This document shows positions 33,946-43,278 of a stretch of 48,602 nucleotides of DNA, one piece after another; within the stretch, counting starts at the first letter, position 1, and every line of letters starts with the position of its first letter. This DNA is from an uncultured Porphyromonadaceae bacterium (GTDB lineage Bacteria; Bacteroidota; Bacteroidia; Bacteroidales; Muribaculaceae). The DNA lies in NCBI GenBank assembly GCA_947177635.1, contig CAMWVQ010000014.1, positions 1 through 48,602 of the forward strand, read 5' to 3'. The translations under genes and the position numbers were made by a program. Below the pieces are notes generated by a model. It worked only from the letters and a program-made list of their open reading frames with translations. It ran no database searches and was not told where the DNA came from.

Positions 33946-36060
33946 ATGAAACCAATCATTTTCGGATTCTGCTGCATGGCAGCTGCCGGAGCGGTCTTTC
34001 TGACCGGATGCGGCAAGCAGGAGAGGGAGAACCCTTTCATGTCTGCCTACGACACCCCGTATGGCATCCCTCCTTTTGAGGAAATCCAGATTTCTGACTA
34101 CGAACCGGCCTTTGACGCCGGAATCGCCGAAGCCAAGGCGTCAATCGACTCCATAACCGCCAACGCCGAGGCCCCCACATTCGACAACACCATCCTCGCG
34201 CTCGACAACCTCAGCCCGACACTTGACAGGGTGGTGTCCGTGATGTTCGCCCTTGCCGAGGCTGACGCCTCCCCCGAGCTGGCCGCCGTCAACGAGAAGC
34301 TGATGCCCAAATACACCGCCTTCACCGACGAGATGATGATGAACCAGGCTCTTTTCGCCCGCGTGAAGACCCTCTATGAGAACATCGACACCGTAAACCA
34401 GCCCCTCGACGAAAGACGGGCCATCACTGACACCTACACCCAGTTCGTTCGCCGAGGCGCACTCCTTTCTCCCGAGAAGCAGGCCGAGCTCAAGGAGGTG
34501 AACGGCAAACTGACTGACCTCTACCTCAAGTACAACAAGAACCTCCTCAACGCCAACAACACCTTCGAGATTGTCATCGACAAGGAGGAGGAACTCGCCG
34601 GACTTCCCAAAAACACCATCGACAATGCCGCCTCCGAAGCAAAGGAACGTGGCAAAGAGGGGAAATGGGTATTCACCCTCCATGCCCCCAGCCGCCTGGC
34701 CGTGCTCCAGTATGCCGACAACCGCGACCTGCGCGAGAAGATGTGGAAGGGCTACACAACCAACGCCACCACCGGCGACAATGACAACCGCCCTGTCATC
34801 AACCAGATTCTCAAGGAACGCGCCAAGAAAGCCGCAATCCTGGGCTACAAGAATTTCGCTTCATACATGACGGCAGACAAGATGGCTAAAACTCCCGAGG
34901 CCGCCGAAGAACTGCTGATGAAGATTTTTGTCCCCGCCAAAGCCAAAGTCGCCGAGGAGGTGAAGACCATGCAGGAGCTGAGCAACTCTCTCGGCAACGA
35001 TTTCGAAATCGCACCCTGGGATTACTATTACTTCGCCGAGAAAGTGCGCCAGCGCGATTTCGCCCTCAATGAAGCTGAAATCCGTCCCTACTTCGCCGTT
35101 GACTCGGTGCGCAAAGGAATCTTCGCTATGGCAAACCGTCTTTACGGCCTCACCTTCGAAGAGATGCCCGACGCCCCCAAATATCATCCCGACGTGAAAG
35201 TCTATGACGTGAAGGATGAGAAAGGTGAACATCTCGCAGTCTTCATGACCGACTATTTCACCCGTCCCTCGAAGCGCCAGGGAGCATGGATGGAGGAGCT
35301 GAAGACCTCCTGGATCAACCCCGACGGCTCTGTCGAACGCCCCATCGTCTACAATGTAGGCAATTTCGCGCCCCCGACAGCCGACGCCCCCGCCCTGCTG
35401 ACCATCGATGACGTGCAGACAATGTTCCATGAATTCGGCCACGGCCTCCACGGTATGCTTTCGCGCGTAAGGCTCAAGAGCCAGAGCGGCACCTCCGTAG
35501 ACCGCGACTTCGTCGAGTTCCCCTCACAATTCCACGAACACTGGGCATTCAACCCCGAGATGCTTAACGTCTACGCCCATCATTACAAGACAGGTGAACT
35601 GATTCCCGATTCACTCGTGCAGAAAATCAACGCCGCCTCCAAGCACAATATGGGCTTCATGACCACAGAGCTGGCCGGAGCTGCCCTGCTCGACCTCCGA
35701 TGGGGCCGCCTCAATCCCGAAGGCGACATTGATGTCGACGCGTTCGAGAAGCAGGTGGCTGAGGAACTCGGCATGCCTTCGCAGCTGACATTCCGTTACC
35801 GCTCACCCTACTTCAAACATATCTTCGGTGACGACGGGTATGCTTCCGGCTATTACACATACCTCTGGGCAGAGGTGTTTGACGCCGATGCTTACGAACT
35901 GTTCCGTGAAAAGGGTGTGTTCAACCCCGAACTGGCCGGCAAGATAAAGCACATTCTTGAAAGCGGCTCCTCTGAAGACCCAATGGTCCTCTATGAGTCT
36001 TTCGCCGGCCGCAAACCATCCGCTGAAGCCATCCTACACCAGCGCGGACTCGTAAAATGA
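33946..36060 (+). CDS. dcp: M3 family zinc metallopeptidase (Dcp-like) lipoprotein
   Basis: The 704-residue enzyme begins with a lipoprotein signal (KPIIFGFCCMAAAGAVFLTGCGKQ), so it is lipid-anchored in the envelope rather than cytoplasmic. The zinc motif MFHEFGHGLHGMLS is near residue 495, and the third ligand Glu is in DFVEFPSQFHEHW. The all-helical neurolysin-type fold and length match peptidyl-dipeptidase Dcp. It removes C-terminal dipeptides from oligopeptides. The ATG at 33946 is preferred over a TTG two codons upstream. A strong terminator follows. Confidence 0.93.
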   Translation: MKPIIFGFCCMAAAGAVFLTGCGKQERENPFMSAYDTPYGIPPFEEIQISDYEPAFDAGIAEAKASIDSITANAEAPTFDNTILALDNLSPTLDRVVSVMFALAEADASPELAAVNEKLMPKYTAFTDEMMMNQALFARVKTLYENIDTVNQPLDERRAITDTYTQFVRRGALLSPEKQAELKEVNGKLTDLYLKYNKNLLNANNTFEIVIDKEEELAGLPKNTIDNAASEAKERGKEGKWVFTLHAPSRLAVLQYADNRDLREKMWKGYTTNATTGDNDNRPVINQILKERAKKAAILGYKNFASYMTADKMAKTPEAAEELLMKIFVPAKAKVAEEVKTMQELSNSLGNDFEIAPWDYYYFAEKVRQRDFALNEAEIRPYFAVDSVRKGIFAMANRLYGLTFEEMPDAPKYHPDVKVYDVKDEKGEHLAVFMTDYFTRPSKRQGAWMEELKTSWINPDGSVERPIVYNVGNFAPPTADAPALLTIDDVQTMFHEFGHGLHGMLSRVRLKSQSGTSVDRDFVEFPSQFHEHWAFNPEMLNVYAHHYKTGELIPDSLVQKINAASKHNMGFMTTELAGAALLDLRWGRLNPEGDIDVDAFEKQVAEELGMPSQLTFRYRSPYFKHIFGDDGYASGYYTYLWAEVFDADAYELFREKGVFNPELAGKIKHILESGSSEDPMVLYESFAGRKPSAEAILHQRGLVK

Positions 36061-36130
36061 CACACCTGCCCATATTGAGCAATCCTTATTATATATAAAT
36101 TATATATAACTCGGATTCAAAACAGAAACA

Positions 36131-36166
36131 AACCGGACTCGCCAAGATGCGCGGGTCCGGTTTTTT
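36131..36166 (+). terminator. Rho-independent terminator of the M3 peptidase gene
   Basis: AACCGGAC (36131-36138) pairs with GTCCGGTT (36155-36162), with further CGC/GCG pairs inside the stem, followed by a run of six T. It is 70 nt past the stop codon. Confidence 0.9.
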
Positions 36167-36367
36167 GTCATATTTACTGTTGAATATTTGTCTACACCCC
36201 ATCTTAACATCGCAATTGTATGATGTAGACCACATTTCTACTATTTTTAGCCATTACCGCCACAGCCTTTACAATATGTAAGAATCCCCTCCACAACTTA
36301 ACCCTCATTTACAATTGTTAAAATCCGTAACTGTCGCCAAGAGGTTTCAAAATTTACATAATTGTAT

Positions 36368-36413
36368 TAATTTTGCACTTGAAAACTCTTTTTACCACAA
36401 CATCATAACTTTG
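36368..36413 (+). promoter_or_regulatory. Two candidate -7 boxes for the small HTH gene
   Basis: TAATTTTG at 36368-36375 and TAACTTTG at 36406-36413 both match TAnnTTTG. The nearer box ends 7 nt before the ATG and would give a leaderless mRNA; the farther one would give a leader of about 38 nt. Confidence 0.5.
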
Positions 36414-36420
36414 TTTAGGC

Positions 36421-36693
36421 ATGGCTACCAACCCTGTTTCTACTTTGGCCGAAGATTGTGGCATTAAGGTCCACATCGGTTCTCTCATCAGCGACGAACT
36501 GCGCCGTCAGCGGCGCCCGGCCGCATGGCTGGCTCAGGAAATCTGCTGCGACCGCACCAATGTTTACAAAATCATGCGGAAAGGCTCTATCGACACCGAA
36601 TTGCTTTGCAGAATTTCCGTAGCCCTATCACACGACTTTTTCGCGGAATTACAATCCGCCTGCGGTTTCACAAAACCGCGACGACGCGACTGA
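36421..36693 (+). CDS. Small XRE-like helix-turn-helix protein
   Basis: This 90-residue protein has a lambda-repressor-like HTH at about residues 20-75: ISDELRRQRRPAAWLAQEICCDRTNVYKIMRKGSIDTELLCRISVAL. The arrangement (helix, AWLAQEICCDRTNVYKI, helix, DTELLCRISVALSHDFF) is a recurring small Bacteroidetes regulator type. It has no ligand or dimerisation domain. It stands alone after a strong terminator and 180 nt before an outer-membrane barrel gene. Its targets are unknown. Confidence 0.82.
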   Translation: MATNPVSTLAEDCGIKVHIGSLISDELRRQRRPAAWLAQEICCDRTNVYKIMRKGSIDTELLCRISVALSHDFFAELQSACGFTKPRRRD

Positions 36694-36873
36694 TTCCAGG
36701 TATAAGTCTGTACCGACCGGCTCCCACCTACAGGCACGTTAACGGCCCAAGGTTGGGGCCGGTTGTCATTTGTCGGCTGAACCTTTTGCGGGGCAACAGA
36801 TGTTTTATTCATATCCGTGCCGCTCCCCTATGGCGGCATCCATTATGTTGAAACAAGACATCCGCCAACTGAA

Positions 36874-37584
36874 ATGAACATCCGAATACTGCATTTCGTC
36901 ATACTTGCGTACACACTCCTTGCAGCCGCCAGCTCGGAGGCGGCAAGCTCCTCCACCCCAACGCAAGATAACGCCCCATCGCATATCAACACCCTTTACG
37001 CCGGATATGACCTCTACACCCTGCGCCCAAAGGCGGCGGCGCCCTTCAGCCTGAACGGTTTTGTCGTGGGGTATTCGATAGATTTCAAAATACCCGGCAA
37101 CCATCCACTGTATCTCGGCACCGGGATTGATGCCCGGTTCACATTCAGAAACAAAACTTTCCACGACACGGCAACCTATGATGAAGTCAAGGCCAAGGTG
37201 GCCACAAGCTTCATCAACTTCAACATACCGCTGAACCTATCATACCGTCTGCCTGTCACGGAAGCGTTCCTCATAACCCCTCAGTTCGGACTCGACCTCA
37301 GGATGCAGGCCCTCGGCAAAAGAACCACCACCGTGACATACCCATCCGTCACCTCCGAGCCTGTCTCCCACGCCGGGAACTTCACTCCCGGAAGTGTCAA
37401 CCTGTTTTCCAAAAGCGCACTCGGGAACCAGGCGTTGCGCCGGTTCCAGGCCGGATGGCATGCAGCCTTGAAGCTGCAATATGACCAGTTCGTACTTGGC
37501 ATCTCCTATGGCACAGACTTCGCCAAGTTGCGCAACGAGCTTGGCTCCTCAAACCTCCTGGTCAACCTGGGATATGTCTTCTGA
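36874..37584 (+). CDS. Outer-membrane beta-barrel protein
   Basis: The 236-residue precursor has a signal peptide (MNIRILHFVILAYTLLAAASSEA) and then alternating strands typical of a small porin-like barrel (for example PLYLGTGIDARFTF, SFINFNIPLNLSYRLP, FLITPQFGLDLRM, WHAALKLQYDQFVLGISYG). It ends in NLGYVF with the terminal aromatic used for outer-membrane insertion. The ATG at 36874 is chosen because the signal peptide starts there. Function is unknown; it is probably structural or a narrow-specificity channel. Confidence 0.78.
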   Translation: MNIRILHFVILAYTLLAAASSEAASSSTPTQDNAPSHINTLYAGYDLYTLRPKAAAPFSLNGFVVGYSIDFKIPGNHPLYLGTGIDARFTFRNKTFHDTATYDEVKAKVATSFINFNIPLNLSYRLPVTEAFLITPQFGLDLRMQALGKRTTTVTYPSVTSEPVSHAGNFTPGSVNLFSKSALGNQALRRFQAGWHAALKLQYDQFVLGISYGTDFAKLRNELGSSNLLVNLGYVF

Positions 37585-37880
37585 CCGCATCCTTTTGTCT
37601 TACCTTTCCCTTATACTCTTTTTTTTGATTTAACTTGTTGCGTCTCAGTTGGCAACATCTGCATTCAAGCCCCTCGTCGATTTGTCATTAAGTCCAATAA
37701 ATTGGAGTTTTTGCCGTTTTATCAAGAAAAATTATGCAATTTTAGAAAATTTAGCTTAACTTTGCAGCGCTATTTGAGTCTCACAGCACACAGTTAACGA
37801 CTGTTGTTTCAGGTTACATGTAACCATAAACAGGTTTTACAAACAAAAAAAGGCCTAAAAGCCCCAAACATTTCTAAGCA
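37585..37880. other. Intergenic region with promoter of the second barrel gene
   Basis: An A/T-rich stretch without a gene. TAACTTTG at 37757-37764 is a -7 box giving a leader of about 110 nt to the ATG at 37881. The long leader may carry regulation, but no known element is recognised. Confidence 0.55.
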
Positions 37881-38609
37881 ATGAAAAAGATGATTCTTGC
37901 AGCTGCCATCGTCGCAGCATCGGCATCTTCGGCAATCGCCCAGGACAACACATTCTCTCCCGAAGCAGGCGACTTCTCTGTGGAAGTGCAGTTCAACCCC
38001 TTCTCGAATGACTTCGGCACATTCAAAATCGACCAGCTCAAGGGACGTTACTTCTTTTCTGACAAGGACGCTATCCGTTTCGGCATCGGTTTCGGCTTCG
38101 ACAACGTGAAGACCACTCCCGACCCTGACAACAACGAAGACACCTGGTCGAAAGGCAAAGTCGGCACATTCTCGATCAACCTCGGTTACGAGCGTCGCTT
38201 CTTCAACTACAAACGCGTGGACCTCTACGCGGGCGCCGGTCTCGGCTACGCCCTCCAGAGCGTCAGCGCCACCAGCCAGTGGGTCGGCTCTGACGATCTC
38301 CTCCACGAGACTCAGATTTGCAACGCAATGACCACCTCCGACCCCGCATTCGAGGATCGCAGCTACAACGAGTTCAACATCAAGGCTTTCACCGGTATCG
38401 ACTTCTATGTCTACAAGGGCCTCTTCGTGGGTGCCGAACTTGGCATCAAATTCGGCTTCCAGAGCTATCCCGGATACTACACCAAGGGTGGATATGACAA
38501 CAACGGTAACTGGAGCGACACCCTGGAGTCAGACAAAAAGAACAAGGTGAACGGCTTACAGCTCGCCACTTATGTTGAGCCCGCACTCCGTCTTGGCTGG
38601 ACATTCTGA
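37881..38609 (+). CDS. Outer-membrane beta-barrel protein (porin-like)
   Basis: The 242-residue precursor has a clear signal peptide (MKKMILAAAIVAASASSAIA, cleavage before QDN), followed by barrel strands (DAIRFGIGFGFDNV, GTFSINLGYERRFF, VDLYAGAGLGYALQ, GLFVGAELGIKFGF) and a terminal LRLGWTF. It has no peptidoglycan-binding OmpA domain. The clean signal and consistent codon use suggest good expression. Substrate or role is unknown. A strong terminator follows. Confidence 0.85.
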   Translation: MKKMILAAAIVAASASSAIAQDNTFSPEAGDFSVEVQFNPFSNDFGTFKIDQLKGRYFFSDKDAIRFGIGFGFDNVKTTPDPDNNEDTWSKGKVGTFSINLGYERRFFNYKRVDLYAGAGLGYALQSVSATSQWVGSDDLLHETQICNAMTTSDPAFEDRSYNEFNIKAFTGIDFYVYKGLFVGAELGIKFGFQSYPGYYTKGGYDNNGNWSDTLESDKKNKVNGLQLATYVEPALRLGWTF

Positions 38610-38635
38610 CACCCAACGTCAATCAGACCTATTCG

Positions 38636-38674
38636 CCTCCGGAAATTTTTCGAAAATTTCCGGAGGTTTATTTT
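38636..38674 (+). terminator. Rho-independent terminator after the second barrel gene
   Basis: CCTCCGGAAATTTT (38636-38649) pairs perfectly with AAAATTTCCGGAGG (38653-38666) around a 3-nt loop, followed by TTTATTTT. Its T-rich end overlaps the -33 element of the dapF promoter. Confidence 0.93.
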
Positions 38675-38703
38675 GCTGGGTTGAGAAATAATCCCTACCT
38701 TTG
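38672..38703 (+). promoter_or_regulatory. dapF-dapL promoter
   Basis: TTTG (38672-38675), a 20-nt spacer and TACCTTTG (38696-38703) match the Bacteroidetes consensus, 20 nt upstream of the dapF start. Confidence 0.7.
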
Positions 38704-38722
38704 CGGGGTGAAATTTTCCAAT

Positions 38723-39613
38723 ATGGACATTCCGAAATTTTCTACTTCATCAGCCGCTGAAAAGCTTCGTTTCACCAAGATGCACGGCATCGGAAACGAC
38801 TACGTCTACATCGATTGCACCAGCGGCTCCCCTTCAAACCCGGAAGCCCTGTCAATACTCCTCAGCGACCGCCACAAAGGCATCGGAGGAGACGGAATAA
38901 TACTGATTTGCCCCTCTGAATGCGCGGATTTCAAGATGCGCATCTTCAACGCCGACGGCTCGGAAGCCAAAATGTGTGGCAACGGCTCTCGCTGCGTAGG
39001 CAAATATGTATATGACAACGGCCTCACCGACAAACTGGAATTAACGCTCGAAACACTTTCGGGCGTTAAATATTTAACCCTCCATCCTGGTTCTGACGGA
39101 AAAATCGAGACTGTCACCGTAGATATGGGCGCTCCCACCTTTGAGCCGGCTTCGATACCGGTGATTGCCGACAGCAACATCGGGATACCCGTGGAGGTCG
39201 ATGGCAAAACGTTAAAGGTGACTGCCGTGTCGATGGGCAATCCCCACGGAGTAATAATCGTGGATGACCTCGACCAGACCGACGTTCACGGCATCGGCTC
39301 CAGGCTCGAAAGACACCCGATGTGGCCCGACAGGGCAAACATCGAGTTCGCGCAGGTCATGAACCTGAAAGAAATCCGCATGAGGGTTTGGGAGCGAGGA
39401 AGCGGCGAAACCCAGGCATGTGGCACCGGTGCATGCGCGACAGCTGTCGCAGCATCCCTTCTTGGGGTCGCCGACAGCAAGGATGTCACCATTCATCTGC
39501 TCGGCGGAGACTTGAAAATATCCCGTGACAAGGAAACCGGCCACATTATGATGACCGGCCCGGCCACAACTGTCTTCACCGGCGAGATGGAGCTTCCCGA
39601 AGGTCTCTTTTAA
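38723..39613 (+). CDS. dapF: Diaminopimelate epimerase
   Basis: The 296-residue enzyme interconverts LL- and meso-diaminopimelate for lysine and peptidoglycan. The two catalytic cysteines are in [10 protein letters not shown] and [10 protein letters not shown]. Other landmarks are [13 protein letters not shown] near the N-terminus and [11 protein letters not shown]. The ATG at 38723 is preferred over a TTG-initiated extension because the promoter lies between. The aminotransferase DapL follows after 25 nt, giving the two-step DapL/DapF route. Confidence 0.97.
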   Translation: MDIPKFSTSSAAEKLRFTKMHGIGNDYVYIDCTSGSPSNPEALSILLSDRHKGIGGDGIILICPSECADFKMRIFNADGSEAKMCGNGSRCVGKYVYDNGLTDKLELTLETLSGVKYLTLHPGSDGKIETVTVDMGAPTFEPASIPVIADSNIGIPVEVDGKTLKVTAVSMGNPHGVIIVDDLDQTDVHGIGSRLERHPMWPDRANIEFAQVMNLKEIRMRVWERGSGETQACGTGACATAVAASLLGVADSKDVTIHLLGGDLKISRDKETGHIMMTGPATTVFTGEMELPEGLF

Positions 39614-39638
39614 TCACAATGAAACCCAGAAACTGATT

Positions 39639-40874
39639 ATGTTCACTATAAACGAGAATTTCTGCAAACTCCCCGAAAGCTATCTTTTCTCGGAAGTAGC
39701 CCGTAGAATAAACGCATTCAAGCAGGCCCATCCTGAAGCTGACGTGATAAGAATGGGTATCGGCGACGTGACCCTGCCTCTCTGCCCCGCCGCCATCGAG
39801 GCAATGCACAAGGCTGTCGATGACGAAGGTTCATCTGAAACCTTCCACGGCTACGGCCCCGAGCAGGGATACCCTTTCCTTCGGGAAGCCATCGCCCTCC
39901 ACGACTACAAGGAACGTGGCATGGAAATCGACCCCTCGGAGATTTTTGTCAGTGACGGCGCGAAGAGCGACACCGGTAATTTCGGCGACATTCTCTCGGC
40001 CGACAACATCGTGGCCGTGACCGACCCCGTGTATCCCGTGTATGTCGACACCAATGTGATGGCCGGACGTGCCGGCACTCTCGCCGACGGGGCCTGGAGC
40101 AAGATACAGTACCTGCCCGTGACAGCAGCCAACGGATTCGTGCCTGAAATCCCGGCAGGCGACCATATCCCTGATGTCATATACCTCTGTTATCCCAACA
40201 ATCCCACCGGCACAACCCTTACCCGCGCCCAGCTCAAAGTCTGGGTTGACTTCGCGCTGAAAAACGGCTCGCTCATACTCTTCGACTCAGCATACGAGTC
40301 ATTCATCCGCGAAGAGGATGTGCCTCACTCGATATACGAAATCGAAGGCGCGCGCAAATGCGCGGTCGAGTTCCGCAGTTTCTCGAAAACAGCGGGATTC
40401 ACCGGTGTCCGATGCGGCTACACAGTTGTTCCCAAAGAGCTCACAGCGCGCGATTCCGAAGGGAAAGAGGTGAGCCTCAACCACCTGTGGAACCGCCGAC
40501 AGTGCACAAAGTTCAACGGGGCCTCTTACATCTCACAGCGCGGCGCGGCGGCGATTTTCACTCCCGAAGGACGCCGTCAGGTGAAAGAAGCCGTCGACTA
40601 CTACCTGACCAACGCCGGCATACTCCGTCAGGGGCTGACCGAGGCCGGGCTTGAAGTGTATGGCGGCGTCAACGCTCCCTATGTGTGGATCAAGGCTCCC
40701 GGCGGAATGTCATCCTGGGAATTCTTCGACCTGCTGCTTGAAAAATGCAACGTGGCCGGAACTCCAGGGTCAGGCTTCGGCCCCGCCGGAGAGGGATATT
40801 TCCGCCTCACCGCGTTCAACACCCTGGACAACACACTCGAGGCAGTGAGACGCATCAAAGAGGCCGGTTTCTGA
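39639..40874 (+). CDS. dapL: LL-diaminopimelate aminotransferase
   Basis: The 411-residue PLP enzyme converts tetrahydrodipicolinate directly to LL-diaminopimelate using glutamate, bypassing the succinylase and acetylase routes. Motifs are [67 protein letters not shown], and the PLP-lysine motif [16 protein letters not shown]. This is the standard Bacteroidetes pathway and fits co-transcription with dapF. Confidence 0.97.
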   Translation: MFTINENFCKLPESYLFSEVARRINAFKQAHPEADVIRMGIGDVTLPLCPAAIEAMHKAVDDEGSSETFHGYGPEQGYPFLREAIALHDYKERGMEIDPSEIFVSDGAKSDTGNFGDILSADNIVAVTDPVYPVYVDTNVMAGRAGTLADGAWSKIQYLPVTAANGFVPEIPAGDHIPDVIYLCYPNNPTGTTLTRAQLKVWVDFALKNGSLILFDSAYESFIREEDVPHSIYEIEGARKCAVEFRSFSKTAGFTGVRCGYTVVPKELTARDSEGKEVSLNHLWNRRQCTKFNGASYISQRGAAAIFTPEGRRQVKEAVDYYLTNAGILRQGLTEAGLEVYGGVNAPYVWIKAPGGMSSWEFFDLLLEKCNVAGTPGSGFGPAGEGYFRLTAFNTLDNTLEAVRRIKEAGF

Positions 40875-40909
40875 GTCTGAGAAATTACGCGTGGCCGCGC
40901 CCCTGTTTT

Positions 40910-40917
40910 TAGGTTTG
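40910..40917 (+). promoter_or_regulatory. Candidate -7 box of glutamine synthetase III
   Basis: TAGGTTTG matches TAnnTTTG and lies 47 nt upstream of the ATG at 40965. No clear -33 element is seen. Confidence 0.4.
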
Positions 40918-40964
40918 TGAGGGCGTCAGGCAACGTTAATTATAACAAACTTCATTCCAATCTT

Positions 40965-43154
40965 ATGTCTTTGTTAAGATTCAAAGCGGTTCAGGAGGCT
41001 TCCGACCGCAAGGCCGTTGCGGTGGAGACCCCAACGGAACGTCCCGAAAAATTCTATGGCGAAGCGGTTTTCAATCGCCAGAAGATGTTTGAGTACCTTC
41101 CTAAGGCAACCTACGACCAGCTCGTCGACGCAATCGACAACAAGCAACCCATTTCACGGCAGCTCGCCGACAGTGTGGCTGCCGGAATGAAGCGGTGGGC
41201 GATCGAGAACGGCGCCCGCCATTACACCCACTGGTTCCACCCCCTCACCGGAGGAACCGCCGAAAAACATGACTCATTCATCGAGCATGACGGCAAAGGT
41301 GGCGTCGTAGAGGAATTCACCGGAAAACTCCTCGTGCAGCAGGAACCTGACGCGTCAAGCTTCCCCAACGGTGGCATCCGCAACACCTTCGAGGCCCGCG
41401 GCTACTCTGCCTGGGACATCTCGTCACCCGTCTTCCTGCTCAACAAGACTCTCTGTATCCCCACCATCTTCATCTCATACACCGGGGAGTCGCTCGACTT
41501 CAAGACCCCTCTGCTGCGTGCCCTCAACGCCGTTGACAAGGCAGCCGCCGATGTGGCCCGCTATTTTGACAAGAATGTGAAGCATGTGGTCAGCTACCTC
41601 GGCTGGGAACAGGAGTACTTCCTCGTAGACGAGGCCCTCTACGCCGCCCGTCCCGACCTGGTGATGACAGGCCGCACACTCATGGGCCACGAGAGCGCCA
41701 AGAACCAGCAGCTCGAAGACCACTATTTCGGAGCCATCCCCTCGCGTGTCGAAGCATTCATGCTCGACCTCGAGAACGAATGCCACCGTCTTGGCATACC
41801 CGCCCACACCCGCCACAATGAGGTCGCACCCAACCAGTTCGAGCTGGCCCCCATCTTTGAGGAGACCAACCTGGCCAACGACCACAACCTCCTGCTGATG
41901 GGCCTGATGAGCGAAGTCGCCAAACGTCACAACTTCCGTGTCCTCCTCCACGAGAAACCCTTCAACGGAATCAACGGTTCGGGCAAGCACAACAACTGGA
42001 GCCTCGGCACCGACACCGGCACCTTGTTGTTCGCTCCCGGCAAGACCCCGAGGGAAAACCTCCAGTTCATAACCTTCGTCGCCAACGTTATGGCCGCCGT
42101 GCACAAGCACAACGCCCTCCTGAAGGCTTCGATCTCCTCAGCCACCAACGCCCATCGCCTTGGTGCCAACGAGGCTCCCCCCGCCATCATCTCCATCTTT
42201 ACAGGCTCGCAGATCGCCGACATCTTCGACCGTCTCGAAAAGAGCACCGAGGATGAGCTTATCGAGCTTGCCGGAAAAGAGGGCATCACCGTCGGCGTGT
42301 CCCAGATTCCCGAAATCCTGCTCGACAACACTGACCGCAACCGCACATCACCTTTCGCTTTCACCGGAAACCGCTTCGAGTTCCGCGCCGTGGGCTCCTC
42401 TGCCAACTGCGCGTCAGCGATGATTGCCCTCAACGCCGCCGTTGCCGAACAGCTTGCCGAGTTCAAGCAGCGTGTCGACCGCCGCGTGGAACGTGAGGAA
42501 TCGCTCTATCACGCCATCCTCGAAGAGGCCAAGGCTCTCATCATAAAGTCTAAGGCCATCCATTTCGACGGCAACGGCTACTCAGACGAGTGGAAAGAGG
42601 AGGCTCAGAAACGCGGCCTCGACTGTGAGACTTCCGTCCCCAAGATTTTTGACGCTTACCTGACCCCCGCCTCCGTCGAGATGTTCAACAAGACCGGTGT
42701 CTTCAACGACCTCGAGCTCCGCGCACGCAACGAGGTGAAATGGGAAACCTACACCAAGAAAATCCAGATTGAGGCCCGTGTGCTCGGTGACCTGGCCCTC
42801 AACCATATCGTGCCGGTGGCCACCCGCTATCAATCGATTCTGGTCGAGAACGTGGCCAAGCTCCATACCATCTTCTCTCCCGAGAAGGCCGAGGAGCTTA
42901 CCGCCTGCGACAAGGATGCCATCGAGAAGCTCTCCAAGCACATCGCTGAAATCCGCAAGGATGTGCAAGAGATGGTCAACGCCCGCAAAGACGCCAACCG
43001 TATCGAGAACGAGCGCGAGAAAGCCATCGCTTACCACGACAATGTGGTGCCCAAGATGGAAGCCATCCGCTACCATATCGACAAGCTCGAACTGATGGTC
43101 GACAACGAGATGTGGCCTCTCCCGAAATACCGCGAGATGCTGTTCATCCGCTAA
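40965..43154 (+). CDS. glnN: Glutamine synthetase type III
   Basis: The 729-residue enzyme makes glutamine from glutamate and ammonia. Its length and motifs are those of the GSIII class: FGEAVFN-like start (FYGEAVFNRQKMFEYLP), HWFHPLTGGTAEKHDSFI, GWEQEYFLVDEALYAARPDL, HNEVAPNQFELAPIFEE, and GSGKHNNWSLGTDTG, which contains nucleotide/metal-binding residues. GSIII is the usual nitrogen-assimilation form in Bacteroides. The ATG at 40965 fits the family start; an earlier in-frame start overlaps the likely promoter. The gene stands alone between dapL and purF. Confidence 0.97.
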   Translation: MSLLRFKAVQEASDRKAVAVETPTERPEKFYGEAVFNRQKMFEYLPKATYDQLVDAIDNKQPISRQLADSVAAGMKRWAIENGARHYTHWFHPLTGGTAEKHDSFIEHDGKGGVVEEFTGKLLVQQEPDASSFPNGGIRNTFEARGYSAWDISSPVFLLNKTLCIPTIFISYTGESLDFKTPLLRALNAVDKAAADVARYFDKNVKHVVSYLGWEQEYFLVDEALYAARPDLVMTGRTLMGHESAKNQQLEDHYFGAIPSRVEAFMLDLENECHRLGIPAHTRHNEVAPNQFELAPIFEETNLANDHNLLLMGLMSEVAKRHNFRVLLHEKPFNGINGSGKHNNWSLGTDTGTLLFAPGKTPRENLQFITFVANVMAAVHKHNALLKASISSATNAHRLGANEAPPAIISIFTGSQIADIFDRLEKSTEDELIELAGKEGITVGVSQIPEILLDNTDRNRTSPFAFTGNRFEFRAVGSSANCASAMIALNAAVAEQLAEFKQRVDRRVEREESLYHAILEEAKALIIKSKAIHFDGNGYSDEWKEEAQKRGLDCETSVPKIFDAYLTPASVEMFNKTGVFNDLELRARNEVKWETYTKKIQIEARVLGDLALNHIVPVATRYQSILVENVAKLHTIFSPEKAEELTACDKDAIEKLSKHIAEIRKDVQEMVNARKDANRIENEREKAIAYHDNVVPKMEAIRYHIDKLELMVDNEMWPLPKYREMLFIR

Positions 43155-43172
43155 TATCCAAAAGCCCGTCAG

Positions 43173-43219
43173 AGGGGGTATGTCATAATCCTGATCTTAC
43201 AGGTTGTGGGATGCCCCCT
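43173..43219 (+). terminator. Possible terminator or structured leader between glnN and purF
   Basis: AGGGGGTAT (43173-43181) can pair with ATGCCCCCT (43211-43219) around a 29-nt loop. Only two Ts follow, so termination is doubtful. It could also be a structured leader of the purF-like gene. Confidence 0.35.
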
Positions 43220-43278
43220 TTGGCATTAATTACAATCATATCACATCTGATTCCCCACAGGGACAGCATACAGCACCG

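Larger units (their letters stand above)
36061..36420. other. Intergenic region of 360 bp, A/T-rich
   Basis: Apart from the M3-peptidase terminator near its left end and two -7-like boxes near its right end, I see no gene or RNA. The middle part is A/T-rich without long repeats. Confidence 0.5.

Noticed and set aside
36694-36873. A possible small RNA between the HTH gene and the first barrel gene
   Set aside because: Short GC-rich inverted segments occur (around 36745-36765) but there is no promoter box and no T-rich terminator.
43173-43219. A known purine or PRPP riboswitch upstream of purF
   Set aside because: The conserved cores of the named classes are not present; only an unclassified stem is seen.
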